Shown here: piece by piece, positions 13,981-21,559 of the stretch
Layout of the letters: each line of letters begins with the position of its first letter
Numbering within the stretch: the stretch's first letter is position 1
Assembly (NCBI GenBank): GCA_043802425.1
Contig: JAZDLA010000044.1
Coordinates: 1 to 24,325, forward strand
Length of the DNA stretch: 24,325 nucleotides
Direction: 5' to 3'
DNA from: JAGUYA01 sp043802425
GTDB lineage: Bacteria > Omnitrophota > Gorgyraeia > Gygaellales > Profunditerraquicolaceae
Notes under the pieces: model-generated
The model's database searches: none
What the model was told of the DNA's origin: nothing
What the model saw: only the letters and a program-made list of their open reading frames with translations
Position numbers and translations under genes: made by a program

Positions 13981-14970
13981 ATGGGTGTAAAATGGAGAGA
14001 TTTTCAGTTACCAAAAAGGCTGGAATGCGATGAAGCCAGTTATACTAATACCTACGGTAAATTTTCTGCTGCGCCTTTTGAGAGGGGTTACGGCGTAACC
14101 CTAGGGAATTCGCTAAGAAGGGTTCTCTTGTCCTCTATAGAAGGCAGCGCAGTAATTTCGGTTAAGATCCAAGGCGTACACCATGAATTTTCCACAATAC
14201 CCGGGGTGATCGAAGACGTCCCTGAGATAATCCTGAATATAAAAAGCCTGGTATTGAACTCACATTCAAAGATACCCAAAACGATATATATAAAAAAGGG
14301 CACTAAGGGCGAGGTTAAGGCAAAGGATATCGAAGCGGATGAAACCATAGAAATAATTAACCCTAATCTGCATATTGCTACTCTCACTAAAGATGTAAAA
14401 TTCCATGTAGAGATGGATGTAGCCAGGGGTAGAGGCTATGTACCCCAGGAATTAAATAAAAGGGATGACGCCTCTATAGGAACGATTCCAATAGATTCTA
14501 TTTTTAGCCCGCTTAGAAAGGTCAATTTTTATGTTGAGAATACGCGGGTGGGACAAAGGACAGATTACGATAAATTAATACTAGAGATATTTACTAACGG
14601 CGCAATAAATCCTAAAGATGCCCTGCTCTACGCCTCTAATATCCTGCAAAGGCACCTGGATATTTTCGTTAGCTTTGGCCAATTGCCAGAAGAGATAGAG
14701 GAAGAGCCTGAGATGAGCAAGGAGGAAATAGCACTCTATGAGAAATTGAGGCTGCCCATATCTGAATTAGAATTGTCGGTAAGAAGTTCAAATTGCCTGC
14801 GGGAAGCCAATATCAAGACCATCTTTGAACTGGTAAAGAGGGCGGAAGAGGAGATGTTGGGTTTTAAGAATTTCGGTAAGAAATCTTTAACCGAAATAAA
14901 AGAGCTTCTTGCGGGGATGGGTTTAGCTTTAGGCATGCAGATTGACTCTAAAAAATTAAAAAAGGGATAA
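13981..14970 (+). CDS. rpoA: DNA-directed RNA polymerase subunit alpha
   Basis: 329 aa. The N-terminal dimerisation domain includes FERGYGVTLGNSLRRVLLSS (about residues 33-52). The C-terminal domain, after an acidic linker (PEEIEEEPEMSKEE), carries SVRSSNCLREANI and GFKNFGKKSLTEIKELL, matching the UP-element and activator-contacting surface of alpha-CTD. The opening MGVKWRDFQLPKRLECDEAS resembles PVC-group alpha subunits as I recall them. rplQ follows after 4 nt. Confidence 0.98.
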   Translation: MGVKWRDFQLPKRLECDEASYTNTYGKFSAAPFERGYGVTLGNSLRRVLLSSIEGSAVISVKIQGVHHEFSTIPGVIEDVPEIILNIKSLVLNSHSKIPKTIYIKKGTKGEVKAKDIEADETIEIINPNLHIATLTKDVKFHVEMDVARGRGYVPQELNKRDDASIGTIPIDSIFSPLRKVNFYVENTRVGQRTDYDKLILEIFTNGAINPKDALLYASNILQRHLDIFVSFGQLPEEIEEEPEMSKEEIALYEKLRLPISELELSVRSSNCLREANIKTIFELVKRAEEEMLGFKNFGKKSLTEIKELLAGMGLALGMQIDSKKLKKG

Positions 14971-14974
14971 TAGC

Positions 14975-15520
14975 ATGAGGCACGCTAAAAGAAGATTAAA
15001 GCTGAATCGCTTCACCAGTTGGCATCAAGCAACATTGATCAGCCTAAGTAGGGCCCTGCTTATGCATCAGCAGATTAAAACTACCTTAGCTAAAGCCAAG
15101 GCCGCAAAGCCGCTAATAGATAAGCTTATAACCATGGGCAAAAAAAATTCTCTTGCCGCAAAGAGGCAGGCTTTTAAAATATTAGGTGACCATAGGCTAG
15201 TAAGCCTGCTCTTTAAAGAGATTGCCCCGCGTTTTACGAATAGAATTGGCGGCTATACCAGGATTATGAGCTTAGGCGCAAGGCGAGGAGACAACGCACA
15301 ATTAGCAATTTTAGCGCTCACTGAAATTAAAGAAAAGGCGCCTAAAAAGATCGAGATAGAAACCGAGAAGAAACCAGAAGCGGTTCCGGAAAAACCGCTT
15401 AAAGAAGAAAAACCTAAAGAGGAGAAAACTAAAGAGAAACCTCCCGTTGCTGGGAAACCTCAGAAGAAATTCTTAGGGGGCCTACGGGGAATTTTTAAGA
15501 AAAAGAGAGACTCCTTATAA
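14975..15520 (+). CDS. rplQ: 50S ribosomal protein L17 with C-terminal extension
   Basis: 181 aa. The first ~115 residues are standard L17 (MRHAKRRLKLNRFTSWHQAT, then ALLMHQQIKTTLAKAKAAKP, and later GGYTRIMSLGARRGDNAQLAILAL). The remaining ~65 residues are an unusual tail, very rich in lysine, glutamate and proline, closing with a basic/hydrophobic GGLRGIFKKKRDSL. Typical L17 ends near 116-130 aa. The tail is in frame and closed by TAA with no sign of frameshift. It is the last gene of the alpha operon and is followed 15 nt later by an aminotransferase without a terminator. Confidence 0.96.
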   Translation: MRHAKRRLKLNRFTSWHQATLISLSRALLMHQQIKTTLAKAKAAKPLIDKLITMGKKNSLAAKRQAFKILGDHRLVSLLFKEIAPRFTNRIGGYTRIMSLGARRGDNAQLAILALTEIKEKAPKKIEIETEKKPEAVPEKPLKEEKPKEEKTKEKPPVAGKPQKKFLGGLRGIFKKKRDSL

Positions 15521-15535
15521 AATAAAGGCATCTCT

Positions 15536-16711
15536 ATGCGCATAGATGTAAGACTGGCAAAACGTCTGCAGAAGATAAATCCTTCCTCTACGCTCGCTAT
15601 AACCGCAAAAGCTAAAAAATTAAAAGCCGAAGGCCGGGATATTATAAATCTCGCCGCGGGTGAGCCAGATTTTGATACCCCTGATTTTATCAAAGAAGCT
15701 GCCATATCCGCGATAAAGACAGGGTTTACCAAATACACGCCTACTACCGGCATCCCTGAATTAAAGAAGATCATCTCTGAGAAGTTTAAAAAAGACAACG
15801 CCTTAAATTACCAACCTAATCAAATAGTCGTCTCCTGCGGCGCAAAACACAGTATATTCAACGCCTTATTCGTATTAGTGGATAAGGATGATGAGGTATT
15901 GATACCCCATCCATACTGGGTAAGTTATCCTGAGATGGTAAACCTCTGCGAAGGAAAACCCTGTTTTATCAAGACTGAGCCAGAGAATAACTTTAAGGTA
16001 ACTGCCAAGGATTTAGAAAGGTACGTTACCCCCAGGACAAAAATAATTATATTAAACAGCCCATCTAACCCCACGGGGTGCGTATATACGGAATCGGAAT
16101 TAAAAGAGATATCGCGTATCTGCATAGCTAAAAAAATCTTCATTATTAGCGACGAGGTATACGAAAAATTAATCTACGATAACTTAAAACACATATCCAT
16201 CGCCTCTGTTGATAATGACGTATATAACTTTACTATTACCGTTAACGGCGTATCCAAAAGCCATTCTATGACCGGCTGGCGTATCGGGTATCTGGCCGGA
16301 CCACTAGATATAGTAGAGGCTATATCAAGATTTCAGGACCATTCTACATCTAATCCCGCTTCCATCAGCCAGAAGGGGGCCCTTGCAGCGTTAAGTGCTA
16401 CGGATGAATTTTCAAAACTTATGTCTGGAGAGTTCCAAAAGAGAAGGGACTACGCATTAGAAAGGTTAAGAAAAATCCAGAAGATCAGCTTTGTAAAACC
16501 TCAGGGCGCCTTTTATATATTTTGTGGTATCTCTAAATTCAAGCTGGATTCATTAACTTTTGCTAACCGCCTGCTTGATGAAGCCTCGGTAAGCCTTATC
16601 CCGGGGAGAGGGTTTGGTAGAGATGACTATGTGCGTATAAGTTTTGCCACAAGCTTGGAGCAGTTAGAAAAGGGTATGGATAGGATACAGGGATGGTTAG
16701 AAAAGTTATGA
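15536..16711 (+). CDS. Class I aminotransferase, probably aspartate aminotransferase
   Basis: 391 aa, PLP fold type I. The PLP lysine is K241 in SKSHSMTGWRIGY; D206 and Y209 (ISDEVYE) contact the pyridine ring, N178 lies in SPSNPTG, and R367 (YVRISFA) is the substrate carboxylate arginine. This matches the subfamily I-beta aspartate (or aspartate/prephenate) aminotransferases. It would interconvert oxaloacetate and aspartate, which fits the downstream malate dehydrogenase and citrate-to-2-oxoglutarate genes. Substrate is inferred, since related aminotransferases look alike. It starts 15 nt after rplQ; its stop overlaps the next gene (ATGA). Confidence 0.9.
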   Translation: MRIDVRLAKRLQKINPSSTLAITAKAKKLKAEGRDIINLAAGEPDFDTPDFIKEAAISAIKTGFTKYTPTTGIPELKKIISEKFKKDNALNYQPNQIVVSCGAKHSIFNALFVLVDKDDEVLIPHPYWVSYPEMVNLCEGKPCFIKTEPENNFKVTAKDLERYVTPRTKIIILNSPSNPTGCVYTESELKEISRICIAKKIFIISDEVYEKLIYDNLKHISIASVDNDVYNFTITVNGVSKSHSMTGWRIGYLAGPLDIVEAISRFQDHSTSNPASISQKGALAALSATDEFSKLMSGEFQKRRDYALERLRKIQKISFVKPQGAFYIFCGISKFKLDSLTFANRLLDEASVSLIPGRGFGRDDYVRISFATSLEQLEKGMDRIQGWLEKL

Positions 16712-17967
16712 GCAACCCAAAGACCATTGCCGAAAAGATATTGAGCGCACATGCCCAAAAAGAATTAAAGGCAGGGGATTTTGCGATTTGTAAAGTCGAT
16801 TTTGCCTTTGGGCAGGATGGGACATCGTCTATTATTATAGACAGGTTAAAAGAGCTGGGCGTAAAAAAGCCAAAGACCGATTTCTGCATGGTTATCGACC
16901 ATAATGCACCGTCTTCTAATGAGGGGGTATCGAGAATACACAAAAAAATGCGCCAGGCCGCTTTGACTTATGCTGGCCGTCTCTATGATGTTGGCTGCGG
17001 CGTCTGTCACCAGGTTATCCCCGAATCAGGCCAGATATTACCCGGGGATCTGGTATTGGGTGCTGATTCGCACACCTGTACTTACGGGGCATTGGGCGCG
17101 TTTTCTACTGGCGTAGGCTCAACGGACCTGGCGATCACTTTGGCTACAGGTAGAAACTGGTTTAAGGTTCCGGAAACGATAAAGATAGTAGTTAAGGGAA
17201 AGATTCCTAAGGGGGTATTCGCTAAAGATATTATCTTACATATTATCCTAGATATAGGCGCTAATGGTGCAACCTATAAAGCCATAGAATTTTCCGGGGA
17301 GGTAATCAATAAATTAGATATGGATAGCCGTTTTACCATATGCAATATGCTGGTAGAAATGGGCGCAAAAGCCGGATTTATGCCTCAAGATAAAATAGCT
17401 TACGCCTGGTTAAAGGCCAGGGTGCCTAAAAATAAAAAAATAAAACCAGTATTCGCGGACAAAGAGGCAAAGTACAACAAAATTTTAGAATATGACATCT
17501 CTGGTCTTAAGCCCCAGGTCTCTTGTCCGCACAGTGTAGATAATGTTGTATCTGTGGATAAACTAAAAAGAAAAAAAATAAACCAGGCTTTTTTAGGCAC
17601 CTGTACAAACGGCAGGCTCCAGGATTTAAAAATTGCCGCTAGAATCCTAAAGGCAAGAAAAGTTGCCCCAGGCGTAAAATTTATCATTTCTCCAGCCTCA
17701 CGAGCTATACTCCTGGAAGCATTGCATCTGGGCATCATAGACACATTCATTAAGGCGGGCGCGGTGGTAGTGGCTCCCGGGTGCGGGCCCTGTGTAGGCA
17801 CGCATAACGGCATTCCTGCTGATGGTGAGGTAGTCATCTCTACTGCTAACAGGAATTTTAAAGGCAGGATGGGTAATCCGGCTGCGTTTATTTATCTGGC
17901 TTCGCCAGCCACGGTTAGCGCATCAGCGATTCAAGGAAAAATTACCGATCCCCGGCAGTATTTATAG
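16708..17967 (+). CDS. Aconitase/isopropylmalate dehydratase-family large subunit (LeuC-like), possibly aconitase
   Basis: 419 aa from ATG 16708 (4-nt ATGA overlap with the upstream gene); an in-frame ATG at 16693 is less likely. [4Fe-4S] cysteines are C299 (GTCTNGR), C359 and C362 (PGCGPC). Other active-site residues are D64-H65, H101, D120-S121-H122, N381-R382 and R387. By size and sequence it is the archaeal-type LeuC/HacA group, commonly labelled 3-isopropylmalate dehydratase. However, residue 36 is glutamine in FGQDGTSS, as in the aconitase MQDAT motif (Gln72 of the pig enzyme), where isopropylmalate and homoaconitate enzymes usually have histidine (HDGT). With isocitrate and malate dehydrogenases downstream, I favour citrate/isocitrate isomerisation. 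The paired small subunit is at 19041, beyond pilT. Confidence 0.88.
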   Translation: MSNPKTIAEKILSAHAQKELKAGDFAICKVDFAFGQDGTSSIIIDRLKELGVKKPKTDFCMVIDHNAPSSNEGVSRIHKKMRQAALTYAGRLYDVGCGVCHQVIPESGQILPGDLVLGADSHTCTYGALGAFSTGVGSTDLAITLATGRNWFKVPETIKIVVKGKIPKGVFAKDIILHIILDIGANGATYKAIEFSGEVINKLDMDSRFTICNMLVEMGAKAGFMPQDKIAYAWLKARVPKNKKIKPVFADKEAKYNKILEYDISGLKPQVSCPHSVDNVVSVDKLKRKKINQAFLGTCTNGRLQDLKIAARILKARKVAPGVKFIISPASRAILLEALHLGIIDTFIKAGAVVVAPGCGPCVGTHNGIPADGEVVISTANRNFKGRMGNPAAFIYLASPATVSASAIQGKITDPRQYL

Positions 17968-17981
17968 TTTAATAGAAACTA
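17965..17981 (+). promoter_or_regulatory. Small hairpin overlapping the LeuC-like stop, before pilT
   Basis: TAGTTT (17965-17970) pairs with AAACTA (17976-17981) around an AATAG loop; the first bases are the stop codon of the upstream gene. The 3' side abuts ACGGAGG, the pilT Shine-Dalgarno, with ATG at 17995. All pairs are A-U rich except one G-C, so stability is low, and no T-run follows. It may be chance. Confidence 0.3.
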
Positions 17982-17994
17982 AACGGAGGTTAAA

Positions 17995-19044
17995 ATGGTT
18001 GAAATACGCGATTTGCTTTTATCATGCATCCAGAAGAAGGCATCGGATTTACACCTCACTGAAAAAGAGCCTCCTATCTTGCGTATCGACGGAAAACTAA
18101 CGCGTATTGATCAACCTGCCCTCAATAGAGACGACCTTAAAAAGATGATTTACGGCATTTTAAATAACCCCCAGAAGGAAATGCTGGAAAGAAACCTGGA
18201 GTTAGATTTTTCGCTGGCCTTAGCAGGGATGGATAGATTCAGAGTTAACGTACATATACAAAAAGGCTCGGTAGAAGCAGCATTCAGGCGGGTACCTTTA
18301 CAGATACCCGCTATAGACGAATTAGGGTTACCGCCTATAATCAAAGACCTGGCGCGTAAACCTAACGGTCTGGTTTTGGTTACCGGGCCAACAGGTTCAG
18401 GAAAAACTACTACCTTAGCCGCACTTGTTGACCTGATTAACAGCGAAAGGGAAGCCTTGATTGTCTGTATTGAAGATCCGGTGGAATTTATACACACCAA
18501 TAAAAAAAGCATTATCAAGCAGAGAGAAGTTTATGCAGACACGCATTCATTTGCAGAGGCATTAAGGCATGTTTTACGGCAAGACCCCAATGTTATTGTT
18601 GTAGGCGAAATGCGCGACTTAGAAACTATCTCCACCACCCTTACTGCCGCAGAAACCGGGCACTTGGTTTTAGCTACCCTGCATACGCCTGATGCCCCGC
18701 AAACTATCGAAAGAATTATCGATGTATTTCCGCCGCATCAGCAGGGACAGATAAAATTACAATTAGCAGATTGCCTCCAGGGAGTGGTATCCCAACTCTT
18801 ACTTCCCAGGGCATCAGGACAGGGGCGGGTGCTTGCCACAGAAGTCATGGTCGGGACCGCAGGTATCAGGAACCTTATCCGTGAAGAAGAGGTTGAGCAG
18901 ATTCCCACGCTCATGCAGACAGGCAGCCAATACGGTATGAAGACAATGGATAGATCCCTAAAGGACCTCTTTCAGCAGGGATTGATCAACCTGGATATGG
19001 CGATGTCTAAAGTCAAGAACACCGAAGAATTTAAGCAGTTATGA
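17995..19044 (+). CDS. pilT: Twitching motility/type IV pilus retraction ATPase PilT
   Basis: 349 aa, normal PilT length. Walker A GPTGSGKTT is at 131-139, the Asp box EDPVE at 160-164, Walker B VGEMRD at 203-208 and the His box TGHLVLATLHT at 221-231; GIRNLIRE (290-297) is the PilT-specific AIRNLIRE motif. PilT is a hexameric ATPase that depolymerises type IV pili at the inner membrane. GGAGG lies 7-8 nt before the ATG. It sits between the two subunits of a LeuC/LeuD-like enzyme and its stop overlaps the small-subunit start by 4 nt, so it seems co-translated with metabolic genes. No other pilus gene is in the window. Confidence 0.97.
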   Translation: MVEIRDLLLSCIQKKASDLHLTEKEPPILRIDGKLTRIDQPALNRDDLKKMIYGILNNPQKEMLERNLELDFSLALAGMDRFRVNVHIQKGSVEAAFRRVPLQIPAIDELGLPPIIKDLARKPNGLVLVTGPTGSGKTTTLAALVDLINSEREALIVCIEDPVEFIHTNKKSIIKQREVYADTHSFAEALRHVLRQDPNVIVVGEMRDLETISTTLTAAETGHLVLATLHTPDAPQTIERIIDVFPPHQQGQIKLQLADCLQGVVSQLLLPRASGQGRVLATEVMVGTAGIRNLIREEEVEQIPTLMQTGSQYGMKTMDRSLKDLFQQGLINLDMAMSKVKNTEEFKQL

Positions 19045-19541
19045 AAATAGAAGGCAAAGGCATAAAATTAGGCGATAACATAAATACGGATTTTATAATT
19101 TCAGGCAGATATAAATTCTCGATTACGGATATGAAGGAATTGTCTAAACATATAATGGAGGATATCGACCCGGATTTTCCTAAAAAGATAATTCCCGGTA
19201 AATCCATAATCGCAGCAGGAGAAAATTTTGGTATGGGCTCATCGCGGGAACAGGCGCCGCTGGTAATCAAAGAATCGGGGATTACCGCCATCCTGGCTAA
19301 ATCTTTTGCGCGCATATTCTACCGCAATGGTTTTAATATCGGGTTGCCCCTTATCGAGACTGATACTGATAAAATAAGCGAAAATGATCTTTTAGCAATA
19401 GATATGGATAAAGGCAGAGTATTAAATTTAACCAAGGATATAGAAATAAAGATTAAACCCCTGCCTAAATTTATGCAGGAGATATTAAGCCAGGGGGGGA
19501 TAGTCGGTTATTTTAAAAAATACGGGGAGCTAAAGGTCTAA
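19041..19541 (+). CDS. Aconitase/isopropylmalate dehydratase-family small subunit (LeuD-like)
   Basis: 166 aa, the swivelling domain of two-subunit hydro-lyases. GDNINTDFIISGRYKFSITD opens it, FGMGSSREQAP (residues 63-73) holds the S-S-R substrate-binding triad, and ILAKSFARIFYRNGFNIGLP is a conserved family stretch. The specificity loop reads R-Y-K-F-S (residues 23-27), where type-2 LeuD/homoaconitase small subunits usually show RYLNT, RYLRT or similar. This suggests a substrate other than isopropylmalate, consistent with an aconitase role beside icd and mdh. It is separated from its large subunit by pilT and overlaps the pilT stop (ATGA). Confidence 0.88.
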   Translation: MKIEGKGIKLGDNINTDFIISGRYKFSITDMKELSKHIMEDIDPDFPKKIIPGKSIIAAGENFGMGSSREQAPLVIKESGITAILAKSFARIFYRNGFNIGLPLIETDTDKISENDLLAIDMDKGRVLNLTKDIEIKIKPLPKFMQEILSQGGIVGYFKKYGELKV

Positions 19542-19544
19542 AAG

Positions 19545-20627
19545 ATGACGCATAAAATAACTCTGATACCAGGAGACGGAATAGGGCCGGAAGTAACTGA
19601 CGCAGCCAAAAGATGCATCGAAGCGACCGCAGTGAAGGTAGCCTGGGATGAGGTTATTGCCGGGCAAGAAGCTATCGATAAATACGGCGATATACTCCCT
19701 AAAAACGTCTTAGACTCGATAAAAAAGAATAAGGTTGCCCTGAAAGGGCCGATTGTCACTCCTATCGGCGAAGGATTTCGCTCCGTGAATGTAGCTATAA
19801 GGCAAGCCTTAGACCTTTATGCCTGCGTAAGGCCGGCAAAGACATACCCGGGAGTAAGAAGCCCTTATAAAGATATAGACTTGGTAGTTATCCGGGAAAA
19901 CACCGAGGATCTCTACGCAGGCATAGAGTTTCAGGAAGCTAAGCCAGAAACAGAAAAACTTATTGACCTGATTGAAAAATATAGCCAAAAAAAGATACGT
20001 AAAGATTCGGGGATCTCGATCAAGCCTATTTCTAAATATGCTTCGCAAAGGATTGTACGTTTTGCCTTTGAGTATGCCGTAAAATATCAGCGTAAGAAAA
20101 TTACGGTAGTGCATAAGGCGAATATCATGAAATTTACTGACGGCCTCTTTTTAAAGGCAGCGCGCCAGGTTGCCAGCGATTACGCTAATAAGATAATTTT
20201 TGAAGAGGCGATTGTGGATAATATGGCTATGCAACTAGTTCAGAAACCCAAAAATTACGACGTCATGGTATTACCTAATCTTTATGGCGATATCATCTCT
20301 GATTTATGCGCGGGTTTAGTGGGCGGCTTGGGGGTCGCACCGGGCGCAAACATCGGCCAAGATATGGCAGTCTTTGAGGCAGTGCATGGAGCAGCGCCCA
20401 AATATAAAGGGCAGAATAAAGCGAATCCTGTAGCAATGATTCTATCAGGGGTGCTGCTACTTAGGTATATTAAGGAAAATGCAGCTGCGGATAAATTAGA
20501 AAATGCGGTAAGAGAAGTGCTGGCCGAAGGTAAATCCGTAACTTACGACTTAAAACCCGACCGCAATGACCCCACTAGCGTAGGAACCCAAGAGATGGTT
20601 GATGCCATCATCAAAAAAATAAAATGA
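19545..20627 (+). CDS. icd: Isocitrate dehydrogenase (isocitrate/isopropylmalate dehydrogenase family)
   Basis: 360 aa. The beta-decarboxylating dehydrogenase core is complete: GDGIGPEV near the N-terminus, IREN...DLYAG at 117-126, K191, D249 and D253. S80 and N82 in FRSVNVAIR, with R86, are the isocitrate-specific phosphorylation-loop residues; isopropylmalate dehydrogenases lack this S-x-N pattern. The cofactor segment reads HGAAPKYKGQNKANP: the K-Y pair (286-287) resembles NADP enzymes (K344/Y345 of E. coli) rather than the D-I of NAD enzymes, and Y334 matches Tyr391, but the Arg395 position is not conserved. It makes 2-oxoglutarate. AAAGG precedes the ATG; the stop overlaps mdh by 4 nt. 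Confidence 0.92.
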   Translation: MTHKITLIPGDGIGPEVTDAAKRCIEATAVKVAWDEVIAGQEAIDKYGDILPKNVLDSIKKNKVALKGPIVTPIGEGFRSVNVAIRQALDLYACVRPAKTYPGVRSPYKDIDLVVIRENTEDLYAGIEFQEAKPETEKLIDLIEKYSQKKIRKDSGISIKPISKYASQRIVRFAFEYAVKYQRKKITVVHKANIMKFTDGLFLKAARQVASDYANKIIFEEAIVDNMAMQLVQKPKNYDVMVLPNLYGDIISDLCAGLVGGLGVAPGANIGQDMAVFEAVHGAAPKYKGQNKANPVAMILSGVLLLRYIKENAAADKLENAVREVLAEGKSVTYDLKPDRNDPTSVGTQEMVDAIIKKIK

Positions 20628-21559
20628 AAGTATCTATTATAGGTGCAGGTAATATCGGTGGCTTAACCGCCATGCGGCTGGCTGAAGCAGGATTTAAAGA
20701 AGTTGTCTTGGTGGATATCGCCAAGGGTCTGGCGCAAGGCAAGGCCCTGGACCTAGAAGACTCAGGGGCTGCCTTAAAATATAACTACCGTATTCAGGGA
20801 ACTGACGATATTAAAAATACAGGAGATTCAGATATTATTGTTATTACAGCAGGGTTAACCCGTAAACCGGGAATGCCCCGGGAAGACCTATTACAGAAGA
20901 ATGCCGGGATTCTAAAAGAAATCTGCCTGAGCATAAAGGATATCTCGCCGCAATCAATCCTGATAATCGTGACTAACCCCCTGGATTTAATGACTTACCT
21001 GGCTTTAAAAATTACCGGGTTTGGGCCTGGGCAGGTATTTGGTATGGGTATGACTCTGGATGCGGCCAGATTTACCAATCTTATCAGCAAAGAGCTCGAT
21101 ATCCCTTGTAGCGATATCGAGGCCTGCGTAATCGCCAGCCACGGCCAAAACATGTTGCCGCTTCCCCGCTTTACTACCATAAAAGGGGTGGCGTTAAATG
21201 AGATTCTCGACGACAAAAAAATAGAGCTTTTGATAAAAAAAACTTTGGGGCGGGGCGAAGAAATCGTATCTTTATTAGGTAGCGGTAGCGCTTACTTTGC
21301 TCCCTCGCAAGCCATCGCCGCAATTGTCAAGACAATCGCCAAAGATGAAAAACGTAACTTAGGCGTATCGGCATATTTAAACGGAGAATACGCTATTAAA
21401 GATATCTGTATCGGCGTTCCCTGCCGCATAGGCAAAAACGGCATCGAGCAGATTATCGAGCTCGATTTAAATGAAGAAGAGCGAGCCGCCTTCCTTCATT
21501 CGGCCGAATCTATCCGTAAAAATTTAGAGGCAATAAAACCTTTCTATCATGGATTATGA
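20624..21559 (+). CDS. mdh: Malate dehydrogenase (LDH-like, NAD-dependent)
   Basis: 311 aa. The Rossmann motif GAGNIGG is at 7-13 and the NAD-selective aspartate at 31 (LVDI). Substrate arginines R80 and R86 lie in GLTRKPGMPR; the arginine rather than glutamine at the first position marks malate over lactate dehydrogenase. R149 (DAARF) and catalytic H173 (ASHGQNM) are present. It interconverts malate and oxaloacetate in the cytosol. ATGA overlap with icd and 11-nt overlap with lpdA imply one polycistronic message. Confidence 0.95.
   Translation: MKVSIIGAGNIGGLTAMRLAEAGFKEVVLVDIAKGLAQGKALDLEDSGAALKYNYRIQGTDDIKNTGDSDIIVITAGLTRKPGMPREDLLQKNAGILKEICLSIKDISPQSILIIVTNPLDLMTYLALKITGFGPGQVFGMGMTLDAARFTNLISKELDIPCSDIEACVIASHGQNMLPLPRFTTIKGVALNEILDDKKIELLIKKTLGRGEEIVSLLGSGSAYFAPSQAIAAIVKTIAKDEKRNLGVSAYLNGEYAIKDICIGVPCRIGKNGIEQIIELDLNEEERAAFLHSAESIRKNLEAIKPFYHGL

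Noticed and set aside
17400..17837. Antisense open frame (145 codons) inside the LeuC-like gene
   Set aside because: It lies opposite active-site-encoding sequence (C299 to C362) of a certain gene; no independent evidence.
19545..20627. 3-isopropylmalate dehydrogenase (LeuB) for the gene after the LeuD-like subunit
   Set aside because: The position next to LeuC/LeuD-like genes suggests LeuB, but the S-x-N-x-x-x-R substrate loop is that of isocitrate dehydrogenase.
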